Below, piece after piece: positions 34,931 to 46,102 of a stretch of DNA of 64,000 nucleotides (positions within the stretch are counted from its first letter, which is position 1; every line of letters begins with the position of its first letter). Both the position numbers and the translations under genes were made by a program. The notes beneath the pieces were generated by a model, which was given only the letters and a program-made list of their open reading frames with translations, did not search any database and was not told the DNA's origin. The DNA is from Roridomyces roridus (taxonomy: Eukaryota; Basidiomycota; Agaricomycetes; Agaricales; Mycenaceae), in the NCBI GenBank assembly GCA_029378245.1, contig JARKIF010000004.1, positions 372,001 through 436,000 on the forward strand, written 5' to 3'.

Positions 34931-35670
34931 GAGAATTCGGGTCGTCTTTTTCTGGGAAGTGAACGGGTCCGTAAGATGTTTTTTTTTTCGTGGAAGTAAA
35001 CGAGGACAGCCTGTGATAGATGCGCCGCTCGCGCATTATCGGTTTTCGACATGGGGGGAATTATATGGCCGTGGACCGTGAGGAACATTTGACAGCGGTG
35101 GGGCAAGTCCTAGATATCTCGTCGCGGTTTAGAGTGAAGGATGGCTCACCTGAAACCGACGCCTTGGTTCAAACGCGGATTCGAATGTGAGCATTTCGGG
35201 CCAAATAACCACGAGATACATATAGTTCCTGAGCCAGTCTGCTCACGCACTACGTGTCTGATTCAGCGCCAAAACCATGCAGAAACACGCTGTTACACGC
35301 ACCAAACTCGATCGATGACGAAGTACGCGATGATGCGCCCGGCGAGCAGCCCACGGAGCCAACTGTACTGCGCGACAATTTGGATCGCCAGCTGAGCGGG
35401 AAGTGGTGTGCAAAACGACTGAAGGTTGCACGAGGCGCGTCGTCGTGTCGTCAGAAGCTCAAGAGGGAGTTGCCCGGAAGCTAGCCAATCGGAGCCTGGA
35501 GGAGGCAAGGGGTGTTCGAGACTGGGGCTTTGGACGAATCCAGTGAGCTGCGAAAAGCAAGTGGCGGCACCGCAGCAAGTTGGCGCAAGTGTTCCGGATC
35601 CGCGTCACTGTGGCTGACTCACAACATCAATGCCACGTGGTGCTGCCGTCTTGTCTTACCTCCAACGACC

Positions 35671-37329
35671 ATGGCCACAAGCAACTGCCCTACGTGCTCT
35701 TTCCAAAGCTTTGTTCCTCAACAGTTCCTTTCGGAACAAAAAGTCGCGCATTTCCGCGACCTTCTGCGGGCCCACGGCGAGCCTCCCGACTCTCTCAAGT
35801 CCACTGTTGCCGAGATCACCACCGAGCTCCAACGATACTCCGCCGAGCTCAGTCGATGCGATACCGAGCTTGCTCGACTCCACGCCGCTCGGGTGGCCGT
35901 AGCACGCGAGAGAAGCACCGTCGCCGCAGAGTGTGCTGCCATCATGTCGTTCTCCCAAATCTGCGTCGGTTTCCAAGCACCTATCCGGCGGCTTCCCGTC
36001 GAGATCCTTCTCAAGATATTCCAGATATCCTCCAAACCTTACGCGAATACCCGGACTCTTTGGACAAGAAACCACCGCGCAGCTCTCGCCCCGCTGTTCA
36101 CGCTGTCGCAAGTTTGTGCACGTTGGCACGACGTTGTGATGCACAACGCCTCGCTTTGGACCACGGTCGAGATTCCCCACGGTCTCTGGAACACTCATTT
36201 CCTCCATCCTGGAGCCCCCGAAAAAATGATGCTGTCGCTGGTGACCCGCGCCGGCCAACTGCCCCTTGACGTAGTGCTATCGGACTACACTGAAGGGCCA
36301 CTGTCCAGCGCGTTGGAGCTGCTCATGGACCAATCGCACAGATGGAAGAGCGCCGTGCTCTTGAAACGTGCAGCGGACCCGCATAGATTGTCCAAGCAAA
36401 GCATGCCGTTATTGGAAAGTCTTGAACTGCGGTGCAACGGTTTTCAGGTCGAGGCGCCGCATCGGAATCAGAAGGCTGACTTCCTCACCGCTGCACCGAA
36501 ATTGACGCGTCTCGTCGTCTCTGGAGCGCTGCTCAGTACGATCCCGACGAATCTCAAGCAACTGCACACTTTGGAATGCGTGGCGGTTGGGATGTCGATA
36601 GTGGCGGTCTTGCCCTTGCTGTCTGGCTTATCCGCCGGGGCGACTTGTCGTCTGGAACTTGTCGTCGGGCTTGTTCCCTCCCGCCTAATTTTGCACCCGA
36701 CATCGTCCGACATCCACACCCTTGCCGTCGAATTTTCTTCACCCCCTTTCGACTCGGTTGCCAGCTCCCTCGTGAAAGGCCTCACGCTGCCTCGTCTACA
36801 AACGTTGGCATTCCGGTCGACACACACTATATCGTGGCCTCATGCCCCCTTCTTGGCCCTCTCCTCACGCTCCTCGTTCTCGGAGCACCTCATTTCCCTA
36901 GATTTATCTCGCTTCGCCATCACGCCAGCCGAACTCATCGAGTTCGTATCCTCCCTGCGCGTTTTGAAGCGGCTAGAGATTGCGGACGGCCGGCCAGAGG
37001 TCGAAAGCGGGCGCGGGCGGGGGGAGTCCTTGCTCACAGACGCCGTGCTCTCGAATCTCACCAGCCACTCGAATTCGCTCGCATTACCTTCGCTCCGGCG
37101 CTTCACGTGTCACGAGTCGCGCCTCGCATTCACTGACAGCGTCCTACTCGATTTTATATCTTCGCGTTGTCCGTCGGACGGTGCACCGGCGTTCGAGTGC
37201 AGTGTGTTCTGGCTTGGGGAATACCAGCGAGACCTGGATTCGGATGTGGAAGCGCAGCTACGGGAGTTGAAGGGAGATGGAGCGTTGGTTTGGGCGTTTG
37301 CGGCGGAGAAGACGGAGGAGCAAGGCTAG
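35671..37329 (+). CDS. F-box protein with LRR-like tail, right copy
   Basis: A single exon of 552 residues. The start MATSNCPTCSFQSFVPQQ matches the left copy; upstream in-frame ATGs are not conserved. A helical region (ELQRYSAELSRCDTELARLH) precedes the F-box core APIRRLPVEILLKIFQISS and SQVCARWHDVVMHNASLWTT. The rest has repeated Leu-rich segments (APKLTRLVVSGALL, LPRLQTLAFRS, SSFSEHLISLDLSRFAITPA, ALPSLRRFTCHES) typical of large Agaricomycete F-box families that present substrates to SCF E3 ligases. It is the intact partner of the frameshifted copy at 24752-26399. Confidence 0.85.
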   Translation: MATSNCPTCSFQSFVPQQFLSEQKVAHFRDLLRAHGEPPDSLKSTVAEITTELQRYSAELSRCDTELARLHAARVAVARERSTVAAECAAIMSFSQICVGFQAPIRRLPVEILLKIFQISSKPYANTRTLWTRNHRAALAPLFTLSQVCARWHDVVMHNASLWTTVEIPHGLWNTHFLHPGAPEKMMLSLVTRAGQLPLDVVLSDYTEGPLSSALELLMDQSHRWKSAVLLKRAADPHRLSKQSMPLLESLELRCNGFQVEAPHRNQKADFLTAAPKLTRLVVSGALLSTIPTNLKQLHTLECVAVGMSIVAVLPLLSGLSAGATCRLELVVGLVPSRLILHPTSSDIHTLAVEFSSPPFDSVASSLVKGLTLPRLQTLAFRSTHTISWPHAPFLALSSRSSFSEHLISLDLSRFAITPAELIEFVSSLRVLKRLEIADGRPEVESGRGRGESLLTDAVLSNLTSHSNSLALPSLRRFTCHESRLAFTDSVLLDFISSRCPSDGAPAFECSVFWLGEYQRDLDSDVEAQLRELKGDGALVWAFAAEKTEEQG

Positions 37330-37639
37330 GATGCATCGAGTTGATGCTTGCTATTATTTAATTTATTCTCGAAGGTGCGCATGCTGTGCTGCTCGTCTAT
37401 CCATGGTTCGTCCTGATTCTCAGATGTAGTGACTTGGGTTGTCTAGTACTTTCTACGAATCTCCTCAGTCAAATTCTTTACCTCTTCCTACTCATTGACT
37501 CTTGGTGCCTTCGTTCACTGACTGCCATTAATGTATGGCACTCTCATGTTCAGAGCCTCTCACCCCAGTTGTACATGGCTTGTGACGGGTCTTTTAGCTC
37601 TCAGGTCGGCCACAGAAAAGATATCATGATTGCCCACTT

Positions 37640-37690
37640 CAACGGTCTGAACCGGAATTGAACCGAATCTCTGGCACCCAGTTGTGGTGT
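37640..37690 (-). repeat. tRNA-like fragment downstream of the F-box gene, right
   Basis: The mirror of 24410-24480: ACTGGGTGCCAGAGATTCGG then TTCAATTCCGGTTCAGA on the minus strand. Incomplete as a tRNA. Confidence 0.45.
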
Positions 37691-37897
37691 TTCATTTCCA
37701 TCCGTCCCGATGTACTTGCTATCAGGCTCAAGGACATGAATTACGGCCTCGTCGAATCAATTACGCGCGGGAGTGGGTCGAGCTACGATTATTGAAGCCA
37801 ACAACTCGTGGACGCCAAGTATGTACACACCCGACTCGGGACTCGGCCGTATGCCATTTCTCACCGTCCAACCCGTGTCTTGCATACACTCACTCCA

Positions 37898-38560
37898 CTA
37901 TTCCACCTTTCTCAACGCCTCGACGATCCTATCCGTCGCGACCACAGTCGCAAACTCCCCATGCAACTCGCTCAACGCAACTTCATGCATCGTCTCAGCA
38001 TTAAATCCATCACCCTTCCCTCCAGGTGCAGCCTTCATCTCGAACATCCCAGTCCCATCCCTCGCCAAAAAGACCTCCCACCCCAGATTCCCCGCCATGC
38101 GCGTCGTGGTGCTGACACAATGAGCCGTCGTCAGCCCCACAATGACCAGCGTCTTGATCTCCTCCCTGCGTAAATGCTCCTCAAGCCGCGTCCCGATGAA
38201 GCTCGAGTTGACGTGTTTGACGAAGATCGTCTCGTCTTGCAGGGGGGCGGCGGAGGGCAGGACCTTGTAGCCCTCAGGACTGTCTTCGGGGTTGAGCGGC
38301 GAGTCGGGCTCGAGGGAGGCATGGTGGATGTGGATGACGGGGAGGGAGGCGGTGCGGAATGCCTGGATCGTGGAGGCGATGTTGGCGAGGACGGAGGGGA
38401 GGGAGGGGTAGAAGTTTAGCGAGGAGTATGGAGCGAGGGTGAATCCTGCGAGTTGCAGTTGAGCGTGCTACATGAGGGTTATATGGGTACGCTCGAGATA
38501 CTCACCATTCTGGACGTCGATGACGATGAGGGCAGTTCGCGGGGAGAGGGAGAGAGACAT
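37898..38560 (-). CDS. Isochorismatase-like cysteine hydrolase
   Basis: Two exons (38560-38506 and 38445-37898) give about 200 residues. The catalytic triad of the family is visible: Asp in TALIVIDVQNGF, Lys in ETIFVKHVNSSFIGT, and Cys in GLTTAHCVSTTTRMAGNLG with the cis-peptide before it. The C-terminus (AETMHEVALSELHGEFATVV) is also typical. These cytosolic hydrolases act on isochorismate, nicotinamide or related amides; the substrate is not predictable here. It lies between the F-box gene and gene E in the right arm and has no counterpart in the left arm. Confidence 0.9.
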
Positions 38561-38904
38561 GGTCGAGGATGAGTCAGTGAATATGTCGCTAGACGCGATG
38601 GATTTGTAAGGCTCAAAGCGCAGTGCGCACATGTTCAAGTGACAGTTCGATGGCAAGATCAAGGCGAGACCCAGAAGAGGAGAGTTTGTTGGCCGATCAA
38701 GCTGATCCGCCACTGATCCGCCCCTTCTTTTCTCTGCCAGCTGGCGCACTCGCGGCGCTCCGATGACCCTTGAACATGATGAGATCCTTCGGCCATTTCG
38801 CCCTCGACCTTTGTGGTCTCAATATTCCCCTCTTCTTCGTCAGCTTCTCAGTGGCTACCAAACGCCTTTGCAATTCATTGTATTCAAGATACGAAGAGGC
38901 TCAT

Positions 38905-39715
38905 TCAATCCAATGCAACAGGTTCAAAATCAACCACTGAAAACCCTCCTTTATCTTCACTCCAATCCTCCTCCTCCTCCACCTGCTCTTTACCAAAGAG
39001 CGATCGACTCGCATCTTGTCTTCTCATCTTGCGACGCATCGGTCGACCCCGCGATTTCTCATCTGCATATCCAGTGCTGTACTGCGCACGCCGAAGCCTC
39101 GATTGACGGCGCTCTTCGTCGTCTACACACTCTTCTCGCTGACGCTTCTTTCCCCGGGTCGACAACGCCCCGATGCCGAGCAGCGAGGTACGACGGGGCG
39201 GGCGAGCCCAGCCGAGTGAGCTGCGCGTCGAGGTGGACTTGGACTTGTTCCTCGTGCGCCCCATCGTGCGGGGCATGTCGCTTAGACGGTGCGGGGGTGG
39301 CATTACGGCGGTGGAGGGCGAGTTCTCATCGTCATCCGGAAGTGCGAACCTGACTCTCTTGCGGGGAGGATTGAGGGTTTCGCAGAGGGACGCGAGGCGA
39401 GTATTGTAGCGCAGTGCTGGTCTGTGGGTTGAGCGTCAGCAGCGAGAAAGTAGAAGATGGGTGCGTACTTGATGGCCCTGCCTTCCTTGCTGAATAGCAC
39501 GTTAGAGGTCTCGGGCCTGGCTTGCTGCCTGTATCTCTTGATGAGCAACGAGGTAGTCCCAAGGAGCAGTGGGGAACGCACCTAGCCTTGTCTTCCTTCA
39601 ACCTCTCCAACTCGTTCTGGCTCTTGTCCGTCTCGGCAACGACAAGCTTGTGGTCCGTGTGTTTGGGGGCTTGTGTTTCCTGCATGGCGCTTGGGCCGTC
39701 TTTCGTCAAAGTCAT
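38905..39715 (-). CDS. Gene E: basic protein with RVxF motif, right copy
   Basis: Exons: MTLTKDGPSAMQETQ to DKAR (39715-39582); YRQQARPETSNVLFSKEGRA; then PALRYNTRLASLCETLN to the stop at 38905. The last exon carries PPRKRVRFALPDDDENS, MPPPHRLSDMPRTMGRTRNK, a Ser-rich STSTRSSLGW, basic GRPMRRKMRRQD and an acidic end EQVEEEEDWSEDKGG. About 230 residues, mostly disordered. KRVRF matches the PP1-docking RVxF consensus, so a regulatory subunit role is conceivable but unproven. It is open here, whereas the left copy has an in-frame stop. Family not recognised. Confidence 0.55.
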
Positions 39716-39839
39716 AATGGACCGACCCAAGGTCAAGGGAGAACGAGAAATGGTTTGGTTTGTTTGCCGAGGGTCCCGTGCGGCGTGAATTCATGATCGT
39801 GAATGGACCCGGCTGCCATTGTGCGTCCGATTTGGTTCG

Positions 39840-40560
39840 CGATCAATGAGCGCTCAGGCCATTCAATTCAAGGAACGAATTCAATTGTTCGTATCCTGCC
39901 TGCCGCGGGTCTCACGCCTCCGATACATACCTCTCAGAAGCTAGAGGCCACGGTTCGAATCCGGGCTAGGTGCTACTGGTAATAGTGTCGTTTGGTATTT
40001 TTGCGGTTGCCCACCAGCCGAACGCACTTGGAAAGCATCAAGTAACAACACAGTGCTTCCTATTGCTCGCATCTCTTCGTAATATTTCCACAAAGGTCAC
40101 TCCAAGTCGGAAACATGTTCTTTATTGTGGCTTGCGAAGCCTTTGCAAAGTGGACTGCTCAGTATCCAGACCTTGCAGCCTGATCCGTGAATTCAACCAC
40201 CATAACAGATCAGGGCCGGTTCGAATCCGGGGGTGGGGAATCGGGATATCGATGATCGTCCCTCGCTTTTTTAAGGTTGTCCACCAGCTAAGTCTGGGGA
40301 GGATCATTTGTAGGGCATCTGATTGACGCCACTGACCCGCAATTACTACACAAACGATGGGGTAGTTCGAGGCCAGTCTTTCGTAGCAGTCACCTCAGTC
40401 CGAGTCTCGCCTGAATCTCTCAAATCCATGTTCGTTCCTGCATGAGTGAGTTGAGCATGTACTCTATCTAGATCTATAAAACCTTGCAAGGTGCAAGGAA
40501 ATTTCAGTCCGCAACAGAAAGCACATCACGGTTCGAATCCGGGCGCTGATCCTTCTTGGG
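39840..40560 (+). repeat. tRNA-like repeats, right arm
   Basis: T-arm-like boxes at about 39950 (CCACGGTTCGAATCCGGGCT), 40205 (GGCCGGTTCGAATCCGGGGG) and 40530 (CACGGTTCGAATCCGGGCGC), mirroring 22600-23150. The leading segment 39840-39960 (TCAATGAGCGCT..GGCCAT) recurs near 63400-63550. Confidence 0.55.
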
Positions 40561-40945
40561 ACGACGCGGTCAATATGTTTTTAGTTTTTCTTCAGCAGAG
40601 TCCAGGGAGGCAGAGGACCCCATGCATGTTTATTGAACGAGGAAAGAGACATGTAGGGGCATCTAATTGAGACTCCATCAACCCACAGTGTTGAGTCACT
40701 GCGCGGACAATGTGGTCCTCAATTCGTCGCGGCCGTCGTCCATGCATGGAGAGCGCTATTGAGACCCAGTCATTACATCCCAATCACCACGAATGGTCCC
40801 AGTTCGATTCTGGCCACATTGTGTTAGCTTTCCCATCTGTCTGCGCGTTTCTGGAGTCAACAATGCAAATGGAGAATGGGTACAATGCTGAAATACACGA
40901 ACGAGACAGGTCTTCACATTCTATTCCACTCAATCACACAACTCA

Positions 40946-41704
40946 TCACCCACGACGAACACCATACCGCTGCTTGGAAGCATACCTCCCCCATCGTTGA
41001 ACATCCTCTCGCTCGAGTAGCAGAGCGACAGAATAATAATTCTGCGCAAGATCTTCGTTCGTGGCGACGGAATGCACCATTGTATGACACGGTCTAGAGG
41101 GGTAAGCAAGTCGGCGTGGGGCTTCGACTCGGAAACGCACCGGCATAACCACGCGACGACGTTAAGCATGCTTTCAGGATGCCACTTCTTCTTAAGAGCT
41201 TTCGCATGCGTTGAGCGTGGTATCAGGTGGTGGTACGTCAGGGGGATTTCTGGTAGAGCCATTAACGGCGAATGGAAGTAAGTGACTGAGACTCGACGCA
41301 CCTCGCTCACAGATCTCGCAGTCTTTCCCCCTTGTAGACGACCATACCGGCGGCGGTGCACACGCCTGCTGCCTATAGTCGGCCAAAGTCTTACGCAGGA
41401 AGGTCTCCGCCCCCTCCGCGTCCTCTGCAATCCCATATGATATCAGGGTATCGACAAAGGCGCCCGAGACCGAGTGAAGCAGCATAGAGTCCAGATCTTC
41501 AGGCAGATCACACCTGGTCTCGTAAGACGCGGTGAGGAATGCAGCGGGGAGGGTAGGCCAGACTTCTTGGGTGAGATAGGAAGTAAAGTCGTCTAGCTCT
41601 TGAGACTCCTGAGGAGGATTCTGTAGGTCTGGATAAGACAAGAGGCGTCGAGCGATGCAGTCCTTGAACAGCGAGAATTGAGGGGAGTCGATAGTTCTGA
41701 GCAT
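40946..41704 (-). CDS. HNH-nuclease-domain protein
   Basis: Three exons (41704-41302, 41249-41141, 41093-40946) total 660 nt, giving 219 residues. The N-terminal half is helical (ELDDFTSYLTQEVWPTLPAA). The C-terminal half has the HNH/ββα-metal signature: CEICER, then IPLTYHHLIPRSTHAKALKK, WHPESMLNVVAWLCRPCHTM and VHSVATNEDLAQNYYSV. Cys-x2-Cys, His-His and Cys-x2-Cys-His fit a zinc-stabilised HNH fold. Many fungi encode this small protein with unknown role. It lies in a segment of about 1.25 kb found only in the right palindrome arm, between tRNA-like repeats and gene D. Confidence 0.85.
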
Positions 41705-42004
41705 CTTGGACGGTAAGCAACAGGTGAGAGTGGAAGGCAAGGTGCGGATCGATGGCTGTGCTGACGCGCGTCTCCCTTAACCAAGCATGAACAAAGAACG
41801 CGTCCCTGTCAGCCCGAGGAAAGATCTAGAGCTCGGACCAGCGTTTTAACTGCTATGTGCTCAGAAGAAAAGAAAAGATCCGTGCAATGGTCCAACAATG
41901 AATTCCGATTTCCTATTTATTGTCAAAACCACAAGGGTCTGAGCGAGTCGCCCCTAAATCCTTTCTTTCTTAACGACCACTACCTCCAACTCCCTCACGC
42001 CCAA

Positions 42005-43168
42005 ATGTCCTCCCAATCCTCTTCTCCCACGGCGAGCCCGTCTCGATCTACCTCACCCACCGAGGAGCAGAGCCCCTCTCCGACGCTCCCCATGGAAACT
42101 TCCAACTCTCACCCTCGAGAAACCGAATCTGAGGACGCTTCCGTGCCAACCCCAGTGTCACACTCTGCTCCACTGCCCCGCCTTCCCGATATCATCTCCC
42201 ATTCAAGCCGTTTCGCAGCCATCCAAGAAAGGCTGAAAGCGGCACTCAGAGTACCCGCACAGTCTGGGTTCACTGATACAGAATCTGCAGAAGATGGCGC
42301 GTTGTCGCCTTGTACCAGTCCCAATGTGGATTCAGAAATGATACACGTGAGTCCGTTTTATATCTGTGAATTGTCCGAATTAACCAACAAGCACCTTGCA
42401 ATGCAGGTGATCTACGAAGGCCTCCCACCTTCGCCTGCCCCCAGCGACGACTCCGAATCGGTGTCCGGAGGCTGGAGCAGCAGCGATTCGGACGCGGATT
42501 CGGACACAACACAAGTCCAGTCGTCGAGCCGCAGTATAACCCCACTCGTCACGGGTGTCGGTCTCGGCCTGAGGCTGCTCTTCGCAGCCCCAGGCTCCAG
42601 CTTGCCGCGGTCGTCCACAACTGCAGCTGCCGGACTCAGGTCGTTCGGAAATGCCAGCCAAAGGTCGTTCGAAAAACGACCTTCCATGGCCAGGATTCTG
42701 GGTTACGACCCTGGCCAACATCGAGAACGACCTAGCGCGGTCCTCCCTACATGCAAGCCCATCTACGACAACCGGCGCTCGAGATATGCAGGCCTCGGAC
42801 ACGGTCTCCCAAGCCACATGCGTCAGTGCCAGCGGGTCTTCAGCAGCATCAGTGTCCGAACTGGGAACAGCAGAGTCGCTTCCTCAGTCCGCACGATAAC
42901 CCAGGCTCTCTACGCGGAAATGACGAGGGGTTCGACCTCCTCTTGGGATAGGGGCACGGTCAGGACTCGAGATTCCCATTCTCCTCGTCCCCGTGCGCCC
43001 GAGTTGCAATTGGATTTGGACGAGGCGCCGACTTTGAAGCGTACATGGGCGGCGATTTCACGCGTGGTCGTCAGAGATTCAAGACCCGGGGGAGTGGCGT
43101 ATATTCCAGCGAGGGCCAGTGGCACCGCAGGAGGGGCACTGTCGAGGTTCGTCGAAGTCGGGATTTGA
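42005..43168 (+). CDS. Family-D protein of unknown function, right copy
   Basis: ATG 42005 (MSSQSSSPTASPSRSTSP) to the stop at 43168, with a 60-bp intron at about 42347-42406 that happens to be open, so the frame also reads through. The intron position matches the left copy and the copy at 5993. Blocks: LPDIISHSSRFAAIQERLKA, LRVPAQSGFTDTES, YEGLPPSPAPSDDSES, ARILGYDPGQHRERP, RYAGLGHGLPSHMRQ, SSVRTITQAL, LKRTWAAISR, and a C-terminal SRFVEVGI. About 367 residues after splicing, Ser/Pro-rich. No function recognised. The left copy is frameshifted, this one is open. Confidence 0.7.
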   Translation: MSSQSSSPTASPSRSTSPTEEQSPSPTLPMETSNSHPRETESEDASVPTPVSHSAPLPRLPDIISHSSRFAAIQERLKAALRVPAQSGFTDTESAEDGALSPCTSPNVDSEMIHVSPFYICELSELTNKHLAMQVIYEGLPPSPAPSDDSESVSGGWSSSDSDADSDTTQVQSSSRSITPLVTGVGLGLRLLFAAPGSSLPRSSTTAAAGLRSFGNASQRSFEKRPSMARILGYDPGQHRERPSAVLPTCKPIYDNRRSRYAGLGHGLPSHMRQCQRVFSSISVRTGNSRVASSVRTITQALYAEMTRGSTSSWDRGTVRTRDSHSPRPRAPELQLDLDEAPTLKRTWAAISRVVVRDSRPGGVAYIPARASGTAGGALSRFVEVGI

Positions 43169-43589
43169 AGAGATCTATGTTTTGCTTCTAGGCGTACTTG
43201 GGCGTACCTGTTGGATTTTATGATTTATGAATTTATGATCTTTATGGACGAATTGAATCTGTACATACTTACAAGTTGTCGATGGCCCAATTGGCTTGAC
43301 GAACATTAGTCGAGCAATTACCAAATTACAGCCGTTTTCAAAGCAGTATACGGGTTTTGATCTCGTGCTCCACCGTCGTTTGTGTTGACCTCGGTATGCC
43401 GGTGAGTCTGCTTTCACTCCACTCGCCTCAAACTCGCCTGCCCGGAAGGGGAGATGCCGTCTAGCCACGGCACAGCTCTTCAATTGAGTTGTGGAGTTGA
43501 GTGGAGCGGAAGCTCGACTCTCCGTCAAACAAAGGTCAGCAAAAACGTACATGGAGTGAGGCTCCAAACCCGTATACAGTTTTGAAAAC

Positions 43590-43704
43590 GGCTGTAGATT
43601 TTGAGACCTTACGAACAATGGCGCGGTCATGCTTTCAAAACTCGACCAAGGCACCAAACAAGGTTATACACCTCTCTCTCTTAACCAACAACTTACCCCG
43701 CACA
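43590..43704 (+). promoter_or_regulatory. Conserved promoter block of gene C, right
   Basis: Has ACGAACAATGGCGCGGTCAT and CACCAAACAAGGTTATAC, ending just before the ATG at 43705; the same block precedes C on the left and, diverged, both B genes. Confidence 0.5.
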
Positions 43705-44418
43705 ATGTCCAGAAACACCAACACAACTGGCGTCCGCACTCGCGCCCAAGCCAAGAGGGCCAACCAGCAGAAGAACCTGAAGAACGTCGGAGCTGCGAGG
43801 TATGCCACTCACTGTCTTGGACCCTGCCCTGCATCGCTAACCGCCACCCAAAGCATCTCCGCCGCGAAAGTCAAGGAAGGTTTCCCAACCATGGCCGACA
43901 GCGAGAGCGCGAGGTATGCGATAAAATGCCACCCATTTGCATCGTTCTGACGCCGTCGTTTCAGCACTCACCAAGCCTCCCAGCCAGCCCCGTCCCGCAC
44001 CCCTCCTCGTCGCACTCGCGCCCAGGCCAAAGTCCCCGTCAGCCCCACCATCGCTACTTCGCCCGTCAAGGAGGAAGATGACGCCACCGAGGAGCGCGAG
44101 GGGGCGCTCGTATACGAGGAAGTTCTGGAGGAGGAGGATGAGGAGAATGATTCCGACGAGGACTCCAAAGACGTCAACCGCTGCAGGGTGATGAGGCGCG
44201 TCATGTCGAACGGCGCGATTATGATCCAGACGATGGTTCAGGAGGACGAGGAGGACGAGGAGGACGAGGAGGAGGAGGAGGAGGAGGAGGAGGAGAGCGA
44301 TGAAGAGACGGATTCGGACGAGGACTGGGGCAGTGGATTCAGAGGCATCAAGCACTGCAGGGTCATCCAGCGCGTGAAGTCGAATGGCTCGTTCATAATC
44401 GAGTCGACCTGTTGGTAG
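43705..44418 (+). CDS. Gene C: acidic multi-exon protein, right copy
   Basis: Exons 43705-43799, 43854-43913 and 43965-44418; both introns are phase 2 (after GAA and ESA). About 202 residues: basic N-terminus MSRNTNTTGVRTRAQAKRAN, a short exon SISAAKVKEGFPTMADSES, then TPPRRTRAQAKVPVSPTIAT, SPVKEEDDATEE, and a very acidic run encoded by GAGGAC/GAG repeats at 44237-44300. It ends VIQRVKSNGSFIIESTCW. Likely a disordered nuclear protein; TRAQAK and SPTIATSPVKE are shared with gene B, so B and C are paralogues. No known family. Confidence 0.6.
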
Positions 44419-44489
44419 TCTTGTTTTGTACGATGTGCTTATGGGGGTGTATGCTATTGAGATTATTCCTTTTGCTTCGAGAAATCTGC

Positions 44490-44604
44490 CTCGGAATTAC
44501 CAAATTGGCATCCGCACGAACAATGGCACGGTCATGTTTTTAAGGACGCACCAAACAAGGTCATACATTCATTCATCTCTCTTGCCACCCACTTGCCCCG
44601 CATT
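44490..44604 (+). promoter_or_regulatory. Conserved promoter block of gene B, right
   Basis: Words CGAACAATGGCACGGTCATG and CACCAAACAAGGTCATAC precede the ATG at 44605, as on the left arm. Confidence 0.5.
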
Positions 44605-45676
44605 ATGACGCACATCACCGAACCAAGCGCTAGCGTCGTCCCAGCCCAATTCCAAGCGCCCAGTGTCACCTCTACCGAGGGGATCGAGGGCAAGGACAAG
44701 CACGACCAAGACAATCTGGACAAGTCGGAGATCAAAGTCGAGAAGAACGCGAGGTATGCCACTCACTTGCTGGGACCTATTCTGAGTTTTTGACTATCAA
44801 CGGCAGCACCTGCGCCGCGGATGCGAGCGAAGAAACCAAGGCTTATGTCGACGTCGAGGCTGTGAGGTGTGCCACCCTCCTTCCTGGACTCGCAACATTG
44901 CTGACCATGGACCACAGCGACTCTGCCCCAAAGAACGTGGACGACGAGGAAACGATCACCGTGAAGGGGAAGGGGAAGGCCAGAGTCGGGTATGTCGACT
45001 CTCTTCTCGCACGTTGTTTCTTGCTGACGTCCGTGAAGTGCCAAGGCCAAGACCACCGCCGATAGGGAGTCCCAGGCTCACGGGTATCCCACCCGCCTCG
45101 CCGAGAAGCTTAGAGCCGCAGCAAAGAACGGCGCCTCGTCCAGGTAAGTTGTCCCACTCCTCTCTTCCCTTCCAATCTAACGCGGTCGTAGCGACAACGA
45201 GACCGCAGCTGCCATAGGCAGTGCCAGGGTCGTCGAAAACAGTCCGCCGCGTCTTCCTCCGCCTCCCAGACGGTCCATCCACTACCTCGACCTCAGAGTC
45301 TCCTATCACGCAGTCGTCCGCCACCGCCAGGCAGAGCGAGCACGCTATGGAGGAGAGGCCTGTCGCACTCAGCCCTCGCACGCCCCTCCGCCTCGCCCAA
45401 GGCAATGTGGTGCCCGCGAGTCCCAAAACCCCCAAGACCCCGACTATCGCCACCTCGCCCGTCAAGGAGAACGAGGACACCAGTCAGCCATACGAACACA
45501 AGCCCTTGAAGCGGGAGGGTGCGTTTTACGAGCATTATTCGGGATCTCGTGGGCAGAAGCGTCGCTGGGAGGAGGTAGAGACGGATGTGGAGACTGAGGT
45601 GGAGACGGACAAAGAGCAGACGCCTTGCAGGGCAGCCAAGCGCTGCAGGACGGTGAAGATCTTGGACAACGAGTGA
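44605..45676 (+). CDS. Gene B: acidic multi-exon protein, right copy, possible frame break
   Basis: Start MTHITEPSASVVPAQFQ; exons end in phase-2 splits (KNAR, DVEAVR). Further exons: DSAPKNVDDEETITVKGKGK, ADRESQAHGYPTRLAEKLRA, then the long last exon with RRVFLRLPDGPST, PASPKTPKTPTIATSPVKEN and VETEVETDKEQTPCRAAKRC to the stop at 45676. Around 45212 this copy has one more base than the left copy (GCAGCTGCCATAGG.. against GCAGCCGACTCAGA..), which moves the last exon out of the frame set by earlier exons unless splicing differs. It may be a pseudogene. Function unknown. Confidence 0.5.
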
Positions 45677-46102
45677 TCGGTGGCGATTGAGATGAGGTAG
45701 TTTCGGTCTGGGTGGAGCGTCTGCTTGTATTGGATGTATCGATGTATCGCAGTGTACGATATTGGGATAACCTTCTTGCTAATGGCCTCAGGGTGAGTGC
45801 TGAGGCTTTGAGTGGACGATTTTCACAATGGCGGGGCTGCCGTGGTCCGTGACGTGGCGGCCTGGTCAACGGGAAAGACCTGATTTCGGAGTCGCAGAAG
45901 AAGAAGGGTATGCATTAGAAGTTCATCGTAGCGTCGGAGCTCAGAGCATTCATGGTGAGTGCGTCGACTTGAAAACTCGGAAGGAAATGCACGGATCAGA
46001 TCACTTGCTCCTTTCACCTCCACCACGACCAACTTGCTGCAGCTTACACGGCTTCAAAGGCTCTGGAGGCCGTTTGGCTCCCATGGGCGTCGCTTATCCC
46101 AA

